This document shows, one piece after another, positions 18,579 through 28,154 of a stretch of 64,000 nt of DNA. The first letter of the stretch is position 1. Every line of letters starts with the position of its first letter. This DNA comes from Erythrobacter sp. (lineage in GTDB: Bacteria; Pseudomonadota; Alphaproteobacteria; Sphingomonadales; Sphingomonadaceae): contig DAICXZ010000030.1 of NCBI GenBank assembly GCA_027311945.1, positions 124,001 to 188,000 on the forward strand, given 5' to 3'. Both the position numbers and the translations under genes were made by a program. The notes beneath the pieces are model-generated. The model saw only the letters and a program-made list of their open reading frames with translations, had not been told where the DNA came from and did no database searches.

Positions 18579-18704
18579 TCCTATTCAGCCACTCCACCTC
18601 GCGGCGGCGCTAAGCCAGCTTTCCTGAACGGCAGCTGTCCTTCGCATCTGTCGCCGTCGCGAACAAGTCTTGCCTTCGCATCCATGCCCATTGCGCAAAC
18701 AAAA

Positions 18705-18734
18705 AGGCCCGGCAGGATCGCTCCTGCCGGGCCT
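18705..18734 (-). terminator. Intrinsic terminator of the ompA-like gene
   Basis: AGGCCCGGCAGGA and its exact complement form a 13-bp stem with a 4-nt loop; on the minus strand it is followed by TTTTTG. It lies 30 bp past the stop of the OmpA gene. This is a textbook rho-independent terminator. Confidence 0.92.
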
Positions 18735-18764
18735 CTTTATGTCTGGCCCTAAGGCCGGTCGGGC

Positions 18765-19982
18765 TTAGTTGCCCGAGCCGGGACCGTAGGTCACTTCGAC
18801 GCGACGGTTCTGCAGCTCGCGGACACCGTCGGCAGTCGGCACGCGGTTCTGCGTTTCGCCGAAGGCTTCGGTGCTGATGCGGGCGGCGGGGATGCCGCGG
18901 CCGGTCAGGTACTGCTGGACCGAAGCGTTACGACGCTCCGACAGGCCCATGTTGTACGTGGCCGAGCCCGAACGGTCGGTGTGACCGGCAAGCATGATGC
19001 GGGCAGTGCCGCAATCGCCATAGGCCGTAACCGCCGAGTTGAGCACGCTGGCAGCCTCAGCCGTGATGTCCGACTTATCCCAGTCGAAGAACACGATGTA
19101 GGCGCCGGTGTTACACGGACGCGCAACCGGAGCCGGCGGCGGCGGCGGGGGCGGCGGCGGGGGAGGCGGCGGCGGGGGCGGCGGCGGGGGCGGCGGGGGC
19201 GGCGGGGTCTGCGCGCCCATCAGGAAGCGCACGCCGACAACACCGCTGTGCTGCTCGACATGAACGTTCAGCGGATCCATCGGGAAAGCCGTCGGCTCGA
19301 TGTTCGCTGCGTCCTCGAAGGTGCGACGATACTTGTACTCGGCGAACAGCTCGGCGCTGTCCGAGAGCTTGCTCGAGATACCGGCGATGCCCTGCCAAGC
19401 GAGCGCAACGTCCGAATCGTCGGCGATCACGTCGCCACCGGCGAGGTAGTCGACATCGACAACCATCAGGCCGAGACCACCACCGAGGTAGGGGTTGAAG
19501 CTGCCGCCCGGGTTGAAGTCATACAGCGCGTTCAGGAACAGGCCGTAAGTTTCGATGTCGCTGCCCGTGTCCTCGTTGAGGTACGGACCAACAGCGCGAC
19601 CTTCGAGCGCAGCCGAGCGCGTCAGGACAGAAGCGTCCAGCGTGCGGATCTCCTGGCCGGCGAGCGTGGCGCCAAAGTGGTCGTCGACGGTGGTCGAGTT
19701 GTAGTCGCCAGCGAGCTCGAGACGGAAACCGTTGTCGAAACGGTGGCCGATCTGCACGCCAGCACCCCAACCGATGTCGCCATCGGTGTTGAAGGCAATC
19801 TCGTTGCCTGCGGGAATGGCCGGGAAGTTCGGCGTAGCCGCGATATCGGCGGTCGTCAGACCATCGTTCTCGGTGTCGGTGGTGTTCACGCCCGCGCTCA
19901 CACCGATATAGGTTTCGCCGGCGTGAGCAACGCCGGGGATTGCGAGCGCCATGACGGACGCTGTGATTAGCAACCTTTGCAT
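18765..19982 (-). CDS. OmpA-family outer membrane protein with a 24-proline linker
   Basis: A 405-residue porin-like protein. It has a signal peptide (MQRLLITASVMALAIPGVAHA), an N-terminal eight-strand beta-barrel domain to ~residue 258, an uninterrupted run of 24 prolines encoded at 19134-19205, and a C-terminal OmpA/MotB peptidoglycan-binding domain (VFFDWDKSDIT, AGHTDRSGS, LSERRNASVQQYL, GVRELQNRRVEV). It ties the outer membrane to the cell wall. ATG 19982 is chosen because the signal peptide begins there. Confidence 0.93.
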   Translation of the reverse strand: MQRLLITASVMALAIPGVAHAGETYIGVSAGVNTTDTENDGLTTADIAATPNFPAIPAGNEIAFNTDGDIGWGAGVQIGHRFDNGFRLELAGDYNSTTVDDHFGATLAGQEIRTLDASVLTRSAALEGRAVGPYLNEDTGSDIETYGLFLNALYDFNPGGSFNPYLGGGLGLMVVDVDYLAGGDVIADDSDVALAWQGIAGISSKLSDSAELFAEYKYRRTFEDAANIEPTAFPMDPLNVHVEQHSGVVGVRFLMGAQTPPPPPPPPPPPPPPPPPPPPPPPPAPVARPCNTGAYIVFFDWDKSDITAEAASVLNSAVTAYGDCGTARIMLAGHTDRSGSATYNMGLSERRNASVQQYLTGRGIPAARISTEAFGETQNRVPTADGVRELQNRRVEVTYGPGSGN

Positions 19983-20125
19983 ATGAATCCTCACTTGTTC
20001 GACAGAGCCACATGCCCTGTAACAATCCCCGAATGCCCAGATTTGCTTAGAGTTCCATAAAATTGATATTTGTTGTGCCAGTCTTTTTCGGGTGCGACAT
20101 AAATGCCACACCTGTGTTTCGGGGC

Positions 20126-21310
20126 TCAGAACGCGGCTATACCCGTGATCGCGCGGCCCAGGATCAGCGCATGGATATCGTGCGTACCCTCGTAGGTGTT
20201 GACCGTTTCGAGGTTCAGGGCATGACGAAGCACTTGATATTCTTCGGAAATTCCGTTCCCGCCATGCATGTCGCGGGCAGCCCGTGCAATGTCCAGCGCC
20301 TTGCCCACGTTGTTGCGTTTCACCATGCTGATCATCTCAGGAGCAAAGGCATCCGCTTCCATCAGCCGGCCAACACGCAGGCTCGCCTGAAGACCCAGTG
20401 TAATCTCGGTGACTATGTCAGCGAGCTTTTTCTGGAACAATTGTGTGGCCGCAAGTGGACGACCGAACTGTTTACGTTCGAGGCCATAGTTACGTGCTGC
20501 TGCGTAACAGAATTCGGCTGCGCCCATGGCGCCCCATGAAATACCGTAGCGGGCGCGATTAAGACAGCCGAATGGCCCCTTCATACCTTCGACATCCGGC
20601 AGCATGGCCGAGGCGGGAACCCTCACCTCATCCATCATGATCATGCCGGTGGTGCTGGCGCGCAACGAAAGCTTGCCCTTGATCTTGGGGGCTTCCAGCC
20701 CGGTCATGCCTTTTTCGAGCACGAAGCCCCGGACCTTGCCGCCGTGTTCCTCGCTCTTGGCCCAGACCACGAAGACGTCGGCAAAGGGCGCGTTGGAAAT
20801 CCACGTCTTGCTGCCCGAGAGCACATAGTCGTCGCCGTCTTTCCTGGCGACGGTGCGCATACCGGCAGGGTCGGAACCGGCGTCGGGTTCGGTGAGGCCG
20901 AAGCAGCCGATCAGCTCGCCCGAGGCGAGGCCGGGGAGATAGCGGGCGCGCTGTTCGTCCGAGCCATAGGCATGGATCGGGTACATTACGAGGCTCGATT
21001 GCACGCTGGCCATCGAGCGATAGCCCGAATCCACGCGCTCGATCTCGCGCGCGACGAGGCCATAGGCGACATAGCCCGCACCTGCGCCGCCGAATTCCTC
21101 GGGCACGGTGACGCCGAGCAGGCCCGCCGCGCCCATCTGCGGGAACAGCTCCTTCGCGTCGGCCTCGGCGGCAAAGTCCTCGATCACGCGCGGTTGCAGC
21201 ACGCTTTGCGCGAAGCCGTGCGCGGCATCGCGGATCATCCGCTCCTCATCGCTAAGCTGCGTATCAAGATCGAACGGGTCCGCCCAATCGAACTGTACCA
21301 TTGCCGCCAT
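20126..21310 (-). CDS. gcdH: Glutaryl-CoA dehydrogenase
   Basis: A 394-residue acyl-CoA dehydrogenase of the GCDH type: [16 protein letters not shown] (FAD and substrate binding), [22 protein letters not shown], and the catalytic glutamate in [20 protein letters not shown]. It oxidises and decarboxylates glutaryl-CoA to crotonyl-CoA with transfer of electrons to ETF, in lysine/tryptophan or aromatic breakdown. ATG 21310 has AAAGGAG 9 nt upstream. It is a single gene. Confidence 0.92.
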   Translation of the reverse strand: MAAMVQFDWADPFDLDTQLSDEERMIRDAAHGFAQSVLQPRVIEDFAAEADAKELFPQMGAAGLLGVTVPEEFGGAGAGYVAYGLVAREIERVDSGYRSMASVQSSLVMYPIHAYGSDEQRARYLPGLASGELIGCFGLTEPDAGSDPAGMRTVARKDGDDYVLSGSKTWISNAPFADVFVVWAKSEEHGGKVRGFVLEKGMTGLEAPKIKGKLSLRASTTGMIMMDEVRVPASAMLPDVEGMKGPFGCLNRARYGISWGAMGAAEFCYAAARNYGLERKQFGRPLAATQLFQKKLADIVTEITLGLQASLRVGRLMEADAFAPEMISMVKRNNVGKALDIARAARDMHGGNGISEEYQVLRHALNLETVNTYEGTHDIHALILGRAITGIAAF

Positions 21311-21379
21311 CAGACTAGTCTCCTTTGAAACCACACTAGCGAACTGGGCGAAGTTGGCCAAGCCATCGGGCGGGGAGGG

Positions 21380-21946
21380 TCAGCCCTTCCCGAAGCGGCT
21401 TTCGTAGGCAGCAGTGTCGCCACTTTCTATCAGGCGCGCCTGATCGACCCACGCGTCACGGCGAATGCGCCCGGAAAAGCGGCCGAGCTGGGCGTCGATG
21501 CGGTCGATCTCGGCATCGTCCCAAGCGGCGATCTGCGCCACGCTGGTCACGCCGAGCTCGGCCAGTTGCGCCACCAGCTTCGGGCCTACCCCCTTGAGCC
21601 GCGCAACGTCGCTGGAGGCGGTTGGCGCAGGCGCGGGAGTCGGGGCCTGTTCAGCTGCTGCCGTGGGGGCTGGGGCCGGACCGGCTTCGGCGTCGGCAAT
21701 GGCAGGCGCTGCTGCCACGGTATCGGAATTGGCGGCCTGCGACAGGGGGCCCGGTGCAGCGGCGCTCGCGGCGGGCGGGGCGTCGATCAGCGCCTGATTG
21801 CGCTTGGCCGGGGCCGGTTCCTCGCTCGTCTCGATCCGTTCCACCGTTGTGCGGCGGCTGGCCAGCACCAGCCAGCCGATAATCAGCACCAGCACGGCAA
21901 CACCGATTGCCACCAGCATCCAGTTGGCTGCGATCCATTCGTTCAT
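21380..21946 (-). CDS. Membrane-anchored helix-hairpin-helix protein
   Basis: A 188-residue protein of unknown function with one N-terminal transmembrane helix (residues ~8-27), an Ala/Pro-rich spacer, and a C-terminal helix-hairpin-helix domain of the type DVARLKGVGPKLVAQLAELGVTSVAQIAAW, followed by IDRIDAQLGRFSGRIRRDAWVDQA. This domain is common in small proteins linked to ribosomal or NADH-dehydrogenase genes. The start overlaps the flippase stop (ATGA at 21943-21946), so it belongs to the tsaD-gpsA-flippase operon. Confidence 0.7.
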   Translation of the reverse strand: MNEWIAANWMLVAIGVAVLVLIIGWLVLASRRTTVERIETSEEPAPAKRNQALIDAPPAASAAAPGPLSQAANSDTVAAAPAIADAEAGPAPAPTAAAEQAPTPAPAPTASSDVARLKGVGPKLVAQLAELGVTSVAQIAAWDDAEIDRIDAQLGRFSGRIRRDAWVDQARLIESGDTAAYESRFGKG

Positions 21947-23484
21947 GACTTCAGCTCCTCTTGTTGCTGTTCGGCCTCATGGGCCAGCTTGCGGCTGAAC
22001 AGGATGCGGTCTTCCGGGCCGAAGCCGCGGGTCCAGATCACCCAGCCATAAATGCCGAGGATCGCGGGGATACCGACTGCCAGTTCCAGCCATTCGGGCA
22101 GCAAGATCACCAGCTGCCCCACGATCACGGCGGCACCGGCGGCCCAGACCAACGCCCAGCGCCAGTTGTTGATCGGCTCGCGCAGGATACGCGACAGCAT
22201 GAAGGCCTTGACCAGCGAGGCCGCGCCCAGCGTCAGCATCAGCGCGCCTGCGGCGGCCGCGGCGCGATAGTAGTTGGCGCGTTCGGGATCGGCGAGGTTC
22301 ATCCCCTCGATCGCTTCCATCGCCAGCACCGTGATCAGCGCCTGCACGGCGATCGTGCCGATCGATACCCACAGGTTGCGCACCCGCGCCACATATATCA
22401 GCGCCGCTTCCGACACCACTGCCGTGGCCGCCACCACCTCGGCGGCGAGCAGGAAGGCGAGCGCGCCCGTACCACCGACGAAGTTCGGGCCGACCAGCCC
22501 CATGATCGCCTCGCCGGGAATGCCGAGCGCCAGCGCGATGCCCGCCTGCGCGGCGGTGATCCAGAAGCCGACCTGGCACACCTGCCGGGCAATGGCGGCA
22601 TAGTCGCGCTCGCGCAGCTTGCGGGTGATGACCGGGCCGAGGATCGGCTCGAAACTGGTCTTGAGCTTCTGCGGCAGGCTCGCCACCTGCTGCGCGACAT
22701 AATAGATGCCGACCGCTGCGGGCGCGGCAAACAGGCCGAGGATGAAGATATCGACCCGGCGCGTGCCCCATTCAATGGCGTCGGCCAGCGCCAGCGGCAG
22801 CGCGCGCCAGGTGAAGCGCAGCATTAGCTTGGGGCGCGGGTGCCAGTTATGCGGCAGGCCATAGGTGCGCAGGAACGGAATGAGGGCCACCGCGAGACCG
22901 GCATAGATCGAGAGCAGGTAGGCCATCGACAGGCCCGATGTCTTGACCCCCGGAACGAACCACAGGACACCCGCGAGGATCGAGATCGTCCACGGTTCGA
23001 CCACCGCGCGGGCACGCACCGTGGTCGCGATATCATACTTATAGGCCTGCGCGGCGAGCACGATCTCGGTCAGCGCGTAGCCGGGGATGGCCAGCACGAT
23101 CAGCCGATCGAGCGCTGTATATTCGCCCGAGGGAAACAGCGGCGCGGGCACGAAATAGAACCCGAGCGCGGCCACACCGGACAGAATTACCGCGATCAGG
23201 ATGCCATCGAACACGAGGTTCGCGCGGTGTTCTTCGCTCTCGGCCAGCCGCTGCGCGAGGCCGCGTTTCTCGCCCATCGAACACAGCAGCGCCGCCAGCT
23301 CCACCACCACCAGCGCCGAGGCGAAGCGCCCGAGTGCGTCGGCACCGTAGAGCCGTCCGGCGATGAACAGGAACGGCAGCCGCGCGGCCAGCCGCAGCAG
23401 GAAGCCGAAGAAATTGGTCCGCCCGCCCTTGGCGAGCGCGGCCATATCGTCGCTGCGCGGTTCGGTCGCAGGGGAAGTGGTCAA
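21943..23484 (-). CDS. Polysaccharide/lipid flippase (MOP superfamily)
   Basis: About 500-513 residues with 12-14 hydrophobic helices, resembling oligosaccharide flippases of the MOP (Wzx/MurJ) superfamily: GRLYGADALGRFASALVVVELAALL at the first helices and LADAIEWGTRRVDIFILGLFAAPAAVGIYYVAQQ in the middle. It probably flips a lipid-linked glycan. The start is uncertain: TTG 23484 overlaps the gpsA stop (TTGA) and has GAGGGAG 7 nt upstream, while ATG 23445 has no clear ribosome site. TTG is preferred. It shares an operon with gpsA and tsaD. Confidence 0.78.
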   Translation of the reverse strand: MTTSPATEPRSDDMAALAKGGRTNFFGFLLRLAARLPFLFIAGRLYGADALGRFASALVVVELAALLCSMGEKRGLAQRLAESEEHRANLVFDGILIAVILSGVAALGFYFVPAPLFPSGEYTALDRLIVLAIPGYALTEIVLAAQAYKYDIATTVRARAVVEPWTISILAGVLWFVPGVKTSGLSMAYLLSIYAGLAVALIPFLRTYGLPHNWHPRPKLMLRFTWRALPLALADAIEWGTRRVDIFILGLFAAPAAVGIYYVAQQVASLPQKLKTSFEPILGPVITRKLRERDYAAIARQVCQVGFWITAAQAGIALALGIPGEAIMGLVGPNFVGGTGALAFLLAAEVVAATAVVSEAALIYVARVRNLWVSIGTIAVQALITVLAMEAIEGMNLADPERANYYRAAAAAGALMLTLGAASLVKAFMLSRILREPINNWRWALVWAAGAAVIVGQLVILLPEWLELAVGIPAILGIYGWVIWTRGFGPEDRILFSRKLAHEAEQQQEELKS

Positions 23485-24473
23485 GCCTGCGCTCCCTCGG
23501 CGCGCAGCGGGCGGGCGAGCAGTTCGCGCACGATTTCCTGCGCCTCGGCCCCTTGGAGCAGCCGCGCGACCGCATCGACAATTGGCATGGCGACGCCCTT
23601 TTGCGCCGCGAGTTCGCGCAGCACGGGCGCGGTGTGCGCGCCCTCGGCAACCGTGCGGCGGTCGGCCAGCAGGCCCGCCGGGTCCGCCCCTTCGCCCAGC
23701 GCCATGCCGAGCGAGAAGTTGCGGCTGGAGGTGGACGAGCAGGTCAGCACCAGATCGCCAAGCCCGCACAGGCCGGAGAGCGTTTCGGCCCGGGCGCCCA
23801 AAGCCTCACCGAAGCGCAGCATCTCGGCAAAGCCGCGGGTGATGATCGCGGCGCGGGCATTCTGGCCCAGCCGCAATCCGTCGACCACGCCGCAGGCGAT
23901 GGCGAGCACGTTCTTTACCGCCCCGCCGATTTCCGCGCCGACCAGATCGTCGGAATAATAAGGCCGGAACGTATCGCGGGCGACGGCGGGGGCAAGCCGT
24001 TGCCACTGCTCCTCGCCCCCGCCGCAAGCGAGCGTGACAGCGGTGGGCAGACCGGCAGCAACCTCGTGCGCGAAGGTGGGGCCGGACAGGACCGCGATTT
24101 CGCTGTTTGGCGCGGCCTTGTGCGCGACTTCGTGCATCATCGCGCCGCTGCCCTGTTCGATCCCCTTCGAGCACAGGATCAGATCACGCGGCAGGGCGGG
24201 CATCTGCGCCATCACGCTGGCCAGATGTTGCGCCGGGGTGACCAGCAGCAGCACGTCGCAGGCGGACAGCTCGGCCATGGCGCTGGTGGCGCGGATCGAT
24301 GCCGCCAGCTGCGCCGAGGGCAGGTAAGGCCCATTGATGCGCTTGGTATTGATCTCGTCGGCGAGGCCTTCTTCGCGCGCCCACAGCAGCACCGGTTCGC
24401 CGCTGCTGGCGAGCATCTGCGCCAGCGCCGTGCCCCATGCGCCTGCGCCTACCACGCCAATGGTGCGGTTCAT
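23481..24473 (-). CDS. gpsA: Glycerol-3-phosphate dehydrogenase [NAD(P)+]
   Basis: A 330-residue GpsA: Rossmann motif GVVGAGAWGTALAQMLA at the N-terminus, LCSKGIEQGSG, VLSGPTFAHEVAAGLPTA with the active-site region, the catalytic lysine in GGAVKNVLAIACG, and LCGLGDLVLTC. It reduces dihydroxyacetone phosphate to glycerol-3-phosphate for phospholipid synthesis. ATG 24473 overlaps the tsaD stop (ATGA), so translation is coupled. Confidence 0.96.
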   Translation of the reverse strand: MNRTIGVVGAGAWGTALAQMLASSGEPVLLWAREEGLADEINTKRINGPYLPSAQLAASIRATSAMAELSACDVLLLVTPAQHLASVMAQMPALPRDLILCSKGIEQGSGAMMHEVAHKAAPNSEIAVLSGPTFAHEVAAGLPTAVTLACGGGEEQWQRLAPAVARDTFRPYYSDDLVGAEIGGAVKNVLAIACGVVDGLRLGQNARAAIITRGFAEMLRFGEALGARAETLSGLCGLGDLVLTCSSTSSRNFSLGMALGEGADPAGLLADRRTVAEGAHTAPVLRELAAQKGVAMPIVDAVARLLQGAEAQEIVRELLARPLRAEGAQA

Positions 24474-25522
24474 GCTTTCACTCCTGCCCCGCGAGCGGGT
24501 TCGGCCTCGGGATCGAGCGGCCAGCGCGGCCGCGCCACGAAATCGAGCGGATCGCCTGCATGGCCGAGCGCGAGACGCTCCAGCCCAGCCCAGGCGATCA
24601 TCGCCGCATTGTCGGTGCACAGCGCCATAGGCGGTGCAATGAAGGGCAGGCCGCGCGCCTGTGCAAGCGATTCGAGTGCCGAACGCACCACGGTGTTCGC
24701 CGCGACCCCGCCAGCGACGACCAGCGCAGTGACCTCGGGCATTCGGGCAAGGGCACGGGTGAGCCGGTCGTGGATGCAGTCGACCGCTGCTTGCTGGAAG
24801 CTCGCGGCGATGTCGCAATCCTTATAGGTGCCGCTCTCGTGCGCACGCAGAACCGCGCTCTTGAGCCCGGCGAAGGAGAAATGCGGTTCCGGCTTCCCCA
24901 GCAGCGGCCGGGGCAGGGGAACCGCCTGCGGATCGCCCGCCAGCGCCAGCCGTTCGAGCGCAGGGCCGCCCGGATAGCCGAGCCCGAGCACCTTGGCGCT
25001 CTTGTCGAAAGCTTCTCCCAGCGCATCGTCGATGGTGGTGGCGAGGCGGCGGTATTGGCCCGGCCCGGACACTTCGAGAATCTGGCAATGCCCGCCCGAA
25101 ACCAGCAGCAGCGCATAGGGAAAGCGTAAGCTGGCATCGGCAAGCCGCGGTGACAGCGCATGGCCTTCGAGGTGGTTGATTGCAATCAGCGGCCTGTCGC
25201 TCGCCATGGCCAGCGCCTTGGCCGAAACCAACCCCACCATCACCCCGCCGATCAGGCCCGGGCCTGCGGTGGCGGCAATCGCGTCGCAATCGGCCAAGCT
25301 TACCTTCGCCTCGCGCAGCACCTGCTCGATCAGCGGGGCGATCCGCTCGGCATGGGCACGCGCGGCGATTTCGGGCACCACGCCGCCATAGGGCGCGTGT
25401 TCGGCCTCCTGGCTGGCGATGGCCTGCGCGAGGATCACGCGCTCGCTCGTGACCAGCGCGGCGGCAGTCTCGTCGCACGAACTCTCGATCCCGAGGACAA
25501 CTTTGGCGGGCTTGGCGGTCAT
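24470..25522 (-). CDS. tsaD: tRNA N6-adenosine threonylcarbamoyltransferase
   Basis: A 350-residue TsaD/Kae1/YgjD protein: VLGIESSCDETAAALV at the start, metal-binding HAERIAPLI (HxxxH-type), INHLEGHALSPRL, LLVSGGHCQI and FSFAGLKSAVLR. It transfers threonylcarbamoyl to A37 of ANN-decoding tRNAs. ATG 25522 is preferred to an earlier codon because the family begins about ten residues before VLGIESSCDE. It is divergent from hemC with a 47-bp gap, so promoters of the two operons must lie close together. Confidence 0.96.
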   Translation of the reverse strand: MTAKPAKVVLGIESSCDETAAALVTSERVILAQAIASQEAEHAPYGGVVPEIAARAHAERIAPLIEQVLREAKVSLADCDAIAATAGPGLIGGVMVGLVSAKALAMASDRPLIAINHLEGHALSPRLADASLRFPYALLLVSGGHCQILEVSGPGQYRRLATTIDDALGEAFDKSAKVLGLGYPGGPALERLALAGDPQAVPLPRPLLGKPEPHFSFAGLKSAVLRAHESGTYKDCDIAASFQQAAVDCIHDRLTRALARMPEVTALVVAGGVAANTVVRSALESLAQARGLPFIAPPMALCTDNAAMIAWAGLERLALGHAGDPLDFVARPRWPLDPEAEPARGAGVKA

Positions 25523-25569
25523 GGGCGGGTTCCACTGGACGCATTCACGCATTAGGGCAAGTCGGGCTT

Positions 25570-26511
25570 ATGACAGACACACTCACCAATGGCCCCATCC
25601 TGCGCCTGGGCACGCGCAATTCCCCGCTGGCGATGGCGCAGGCGCACGAGACCCGCGCGCGCCTCTGCGCCGCGCATGGCTGGGACGAAAGCGCGATTGA
25701 GCTGGTCCCCGTGGTGGCGAGCGGCGACAAGGTGCTCGACCGCCCGCTGGCCGAGATCGGCGGCAAGGCGCTGTGGACCAAGGAGCTGGACCAGTGGCTC
25801 TTTGAGGGCAAGATCGACGCCTCGGTGCACTCGCTGAAGGACGTCGAAACCTTGCGGCCCGCCGAACTGGTGATTGCCGCCGTGCTGCCGCGCGCCGACA
25901 AGCGCGACCGTTTGGTGGGTGCAAAATCGCTGGCCGATCTTCCGGCGGGCGCGGTGATCGGCACCAGCGCCCCGCGCCGCGCCGCGCAGGCGCTCTCGCT
26001 GCGGCCCGATTGCACGGTCGTGACCTTTCGCGGCAATGTCGCCACCCGGCTCGGCAAGCTTGCAGCGGGCGAGGCTGATGTGACCTTCCTTGCCGCCGCC
26101 GGTCTGCTGCGGCTGGGGCAGGACGAGGTGGGCACGCCGCTCGAGCCCGCCGCTTGGCTGCCCGCCCCGGCGCAGGGCGCGATTGCGCTCGAATGCCGGG
26201 CCGACGATACGGAGACCTGCAAGCTGCTTGCCGCCATCGACCACGCGCCGAGCCGCGCCGAGGTTATGGCCGAGCGGGCCTTGCTGACCGGACTTGGCGG
26301 CACCTGCCATTCGCCGATCGCCGTGCTGTGCGAAGGCGATGGCGACACTTTAACGATGCGCGCAATGCTGTTCAGCCCCGATGGTTCGGAAAAGGTTGAG
26401 GGCAGAGCGCAGTTCGCCGCAGGTGATCTCGAGGCTCCCGAAAAGCTGGCCCGCGAGCTGCTCGCCAAGGCCCCGCCCGCGATTGCGGCGGTGTTCAACG
26501 GGGCGTCGTGA
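25570..26511 (+). CDS. hemC: Porphobilinogen deaminase
   Basis: A 313-residue HemC: LRLGTRNSPLAMAQA at the start, DASVHSLKDVET with the catalytic aspartate region, GTSAPRRAAQ, and the dipyrromethane-cofactor cysteine in GGTCHSPIAV near residue 245. It polymerises four porphobilinogens into hydroxymethylbilane. hemD follows with a GTGA overlap, and a mitofilin gene after that, a conserved alphaproteobacterial cluster. Confidence 0.97.
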   Translation: MTDTLTNGPILRLGTRNSPLAMAQAHETRARLCAAHGWDESAIELVPVVASGDKVLDRPLAEIGGKALWTKELDQWLFEGKIDASVHSLKDVETLRPAELVIAAVLPRADKRDRLVGAKSLADLPAGAVIGTSAPRRAAQALSLRPDCTVVTFRGNVATRLGKLAAGEADVTFLAAAGLLRLGQDEVGTPLEPAAWLPAPAQGAIALECRADDTETCKLLAAIDHAPSRAEVMAERALLTGLGGTCHSPIAVLCEGDGDTLTMRAMLFSPDGSEKVEGRAQFAAGDLEAPEKLARELLAKAPPAIAAVFNGAS

Positions 26512-27182
26512 GCCTGATCGTCATCCGTCCCGAGCCCGGCGCCACCAGCACGGCGGCGGCAGCGCGCGCGCGGGGGCTTGATATGGAGGTCTTTCCCCTA
26601 TCCGAAGCGCAGGCGACCCAATGGTCCGCGCCTGATCCGCAAAACTTCGACGCGCTGCTGGTGGGCAGCGCCAACGTGTTCCGTCTCGGCGGCGCGTGGA
26701 TGGACGCTTTTCGCAAGCTTCCCGTCCATGCAGTCGGCCAGACCACCGCCGAGGCCGCGCGGTCCGCAGGCTTTCAGGTGGACCTCATCGGCAAGGGCGG
26801 CTTGCAATCGATCCTCGATGCCCAGGCAGGCCAGACGATCCGCTATCTGCGATTGGGCGGGGCAGAGCGCGTCGCTGTCAATCCCGCTCCGGGCACGGTG
26901 ATCGAGGCGCGCACGGTCTATGAAATTGTGCACCTGCCGATGCCGCAAGCGCTTGCGGACCGATTGCGCGAGGGCAAAGCCTTGGTTTTGCTTCATTCGG
27001 CAGGCGCCGCGCGCCATTTCGCCGCCGAGTGCGACGGCCTCGGCATTGCGCGCGGCGGAATAGGTCTTGCCTGCCTCGGCCCGCGCATTGCAGAAGCGGC
27101 AGGCGAGGGCTGGGCCACCATCGCCAGTGCGCCGCAGCCGGGCGACGCGGCATTGTTGGCCTTGGCCGCCGAATTGGTTTAA
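26508..27182 (+). CDS. hemD: Uroporphyrinogen-III synthase
   Basis: A 224-residue HemD, weakly conserved as usual for the family but clear from position directly after hemC and from motifs such as DALLVGSANVFRLGG, AVGQTTAEAARSAGF and VLLHSAGAARHFA. It closes and inverts ring D of hydroxymethylbilane. Start GTG 26508 overlaps the hemC stop. Confidence 0.9.
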   Translation: MSLIVIRPEPGATSTAAAARARGLDMEVFPLSEAQATQWSAPDPQNFDALLVGSANVFRLGGAWMDAFRKLPVHAVGQTTAEAARSAGFQVDLIGKGGLQSILDAQAGQTIRYLRLGGAERVAVNPAPGTVIEARTVYEIVHLPMPQALADRLREGKALVLLHSAGAARHFAAECDGLGIARGGIGLACLGPRIAEAAGEGWATIASAPQPGDAALLALAAELV

Positions 27183-27245
27183 CAGTAAGGCAAGACGAAA
27201 TCGGGGCGCAGCAGCCCATCAGAGGAAGGCTGCACGAAGGAACCT

Positions 27246-28154
27246 ATGGATTCAATTTCCCATCAACAGGTCGGCCAGACGCCAGCGCGCGGAATCGGCC
27301 TGCGAACGCTCCTCATCGTGGTCTTGCTGGCCTTGCTGGCCGGTGCGGGCGCTGCCTACTATTTCCTGCGCGATGGCGAGATCGCCGCCGAGGCCACGCC
27401 GATCTTCTCGGTGCGTCGCGAGGAAGCGAGTGCACCCGCCACGCCCGAACCCAGCCCCAGCGCAAAAGAAGAGGTCGATGTCGCCCAGGCGCGGCAGGCG
27501 GTCGAGCGGGTCGAGCGGGTGGTCGAACAGCAAGGCGGCCTCGACGCGCGCGTCGCCGCGATGGAGCAGCGACTGACGCGGCTCGATCTGCAATCGCAGG
27601 CGGCGGCGGGCAATGCGGCGCGGGCCGAGGGGCTGCTGATCGCCTTTGCCGCGCGCCGTGCGCTCGAACGCGGGGCGCCGCTCGGCTATCTTGAAGACCA
27701 GCTGCGGCTGCGCTTCGGCGATGCCCAGCCCAATGCGGTCGACACCGTGATTGCCGCCGGGCACAATCCGGTCACGCTCGACAGCCTGCTGGCTCGGCTC
27801 GATGCGCTGTCGGAGAGCATCACCGAAAGCCCGAGCGACGAAGGATTCTTCGACTGGCTTGGCCGCGAAACGTCCGAACTGTTCGTGGTTCGCCGCGAGG
27901 GCACGCCTTCGCCGGTTGCCGAACGCCGGCTCGAACGCGCGCGGCTGTTCCTGCAGAGCGGCCGGGCCAATGCGGCGCTGGCTGAAGTCCGCAACCTGCC
28001 CAATGCGCAGAGCGCGGCGCGCTGGATCCGCGATGCCGAGCGCTATGCGCGGGCGCGGCAGGCGATCGAGTTGCTCGAAACCACGGCGGTGCTCGAGCGG
28101 CGGAACCTGCGCGATGGATCGGGCGCCCGCGTCACCGAAACAGACGCGAACTAG
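27246..28154 (+). CDS. Alphaproteobacterial mitofilin/Mic60-type inner membrane protein
   Basis: A 302-residue protein with an N-terminal transmembrane helix (GLRTLLIVVLLALLAGAGAAYYFL, ~18-41), a Pro/Ser linker, a coiled-coil (~75-125, VERVERVVEQQGGLDARVAAMEQRL) and a C-terminal helical mitofilin-like signature (LERARLFLQSGRANAALAEVRNLP). Bacterial Mic60 homologues follow hemC-hemD in alphaproteobacteria and shape inner-membrane invaginations. The stop codon shares CTAG with the convergent UbiH-type gene. Confidence 0.75.
   Translation: MDSISHQQVGQTPARGIGLRTLLIVVLLALLAGAGAAYYFLRDGEIAAEATPIFSVRREEASAPATPEPSPSAKEEVDVAQARQAVERVERVVEQQGGLDARVAAMEQRLTRLDLQSQAAAGNAARAEGLLIAFAARRALERGAPLGYLEDQLRLRFGDAQPNAVDTVIAAGHNPVTLDSLLARLDALSESITESPSDEGFFDWLGRETSELFVVRREGTPSPVAERRLERARLFLQSGRANAALAEVRNLPNAQSAARWIRDAERYARARQAIELLETTAVLERRNLRDGSGARVTETDAN

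Noticed and set aside
19134-19205. GGC/GGGGC array as a possible satellite or CRISPR-like repeat
   Set aside because: It is the complement of the polyproline codons in the OmpA linker, with no spacers.
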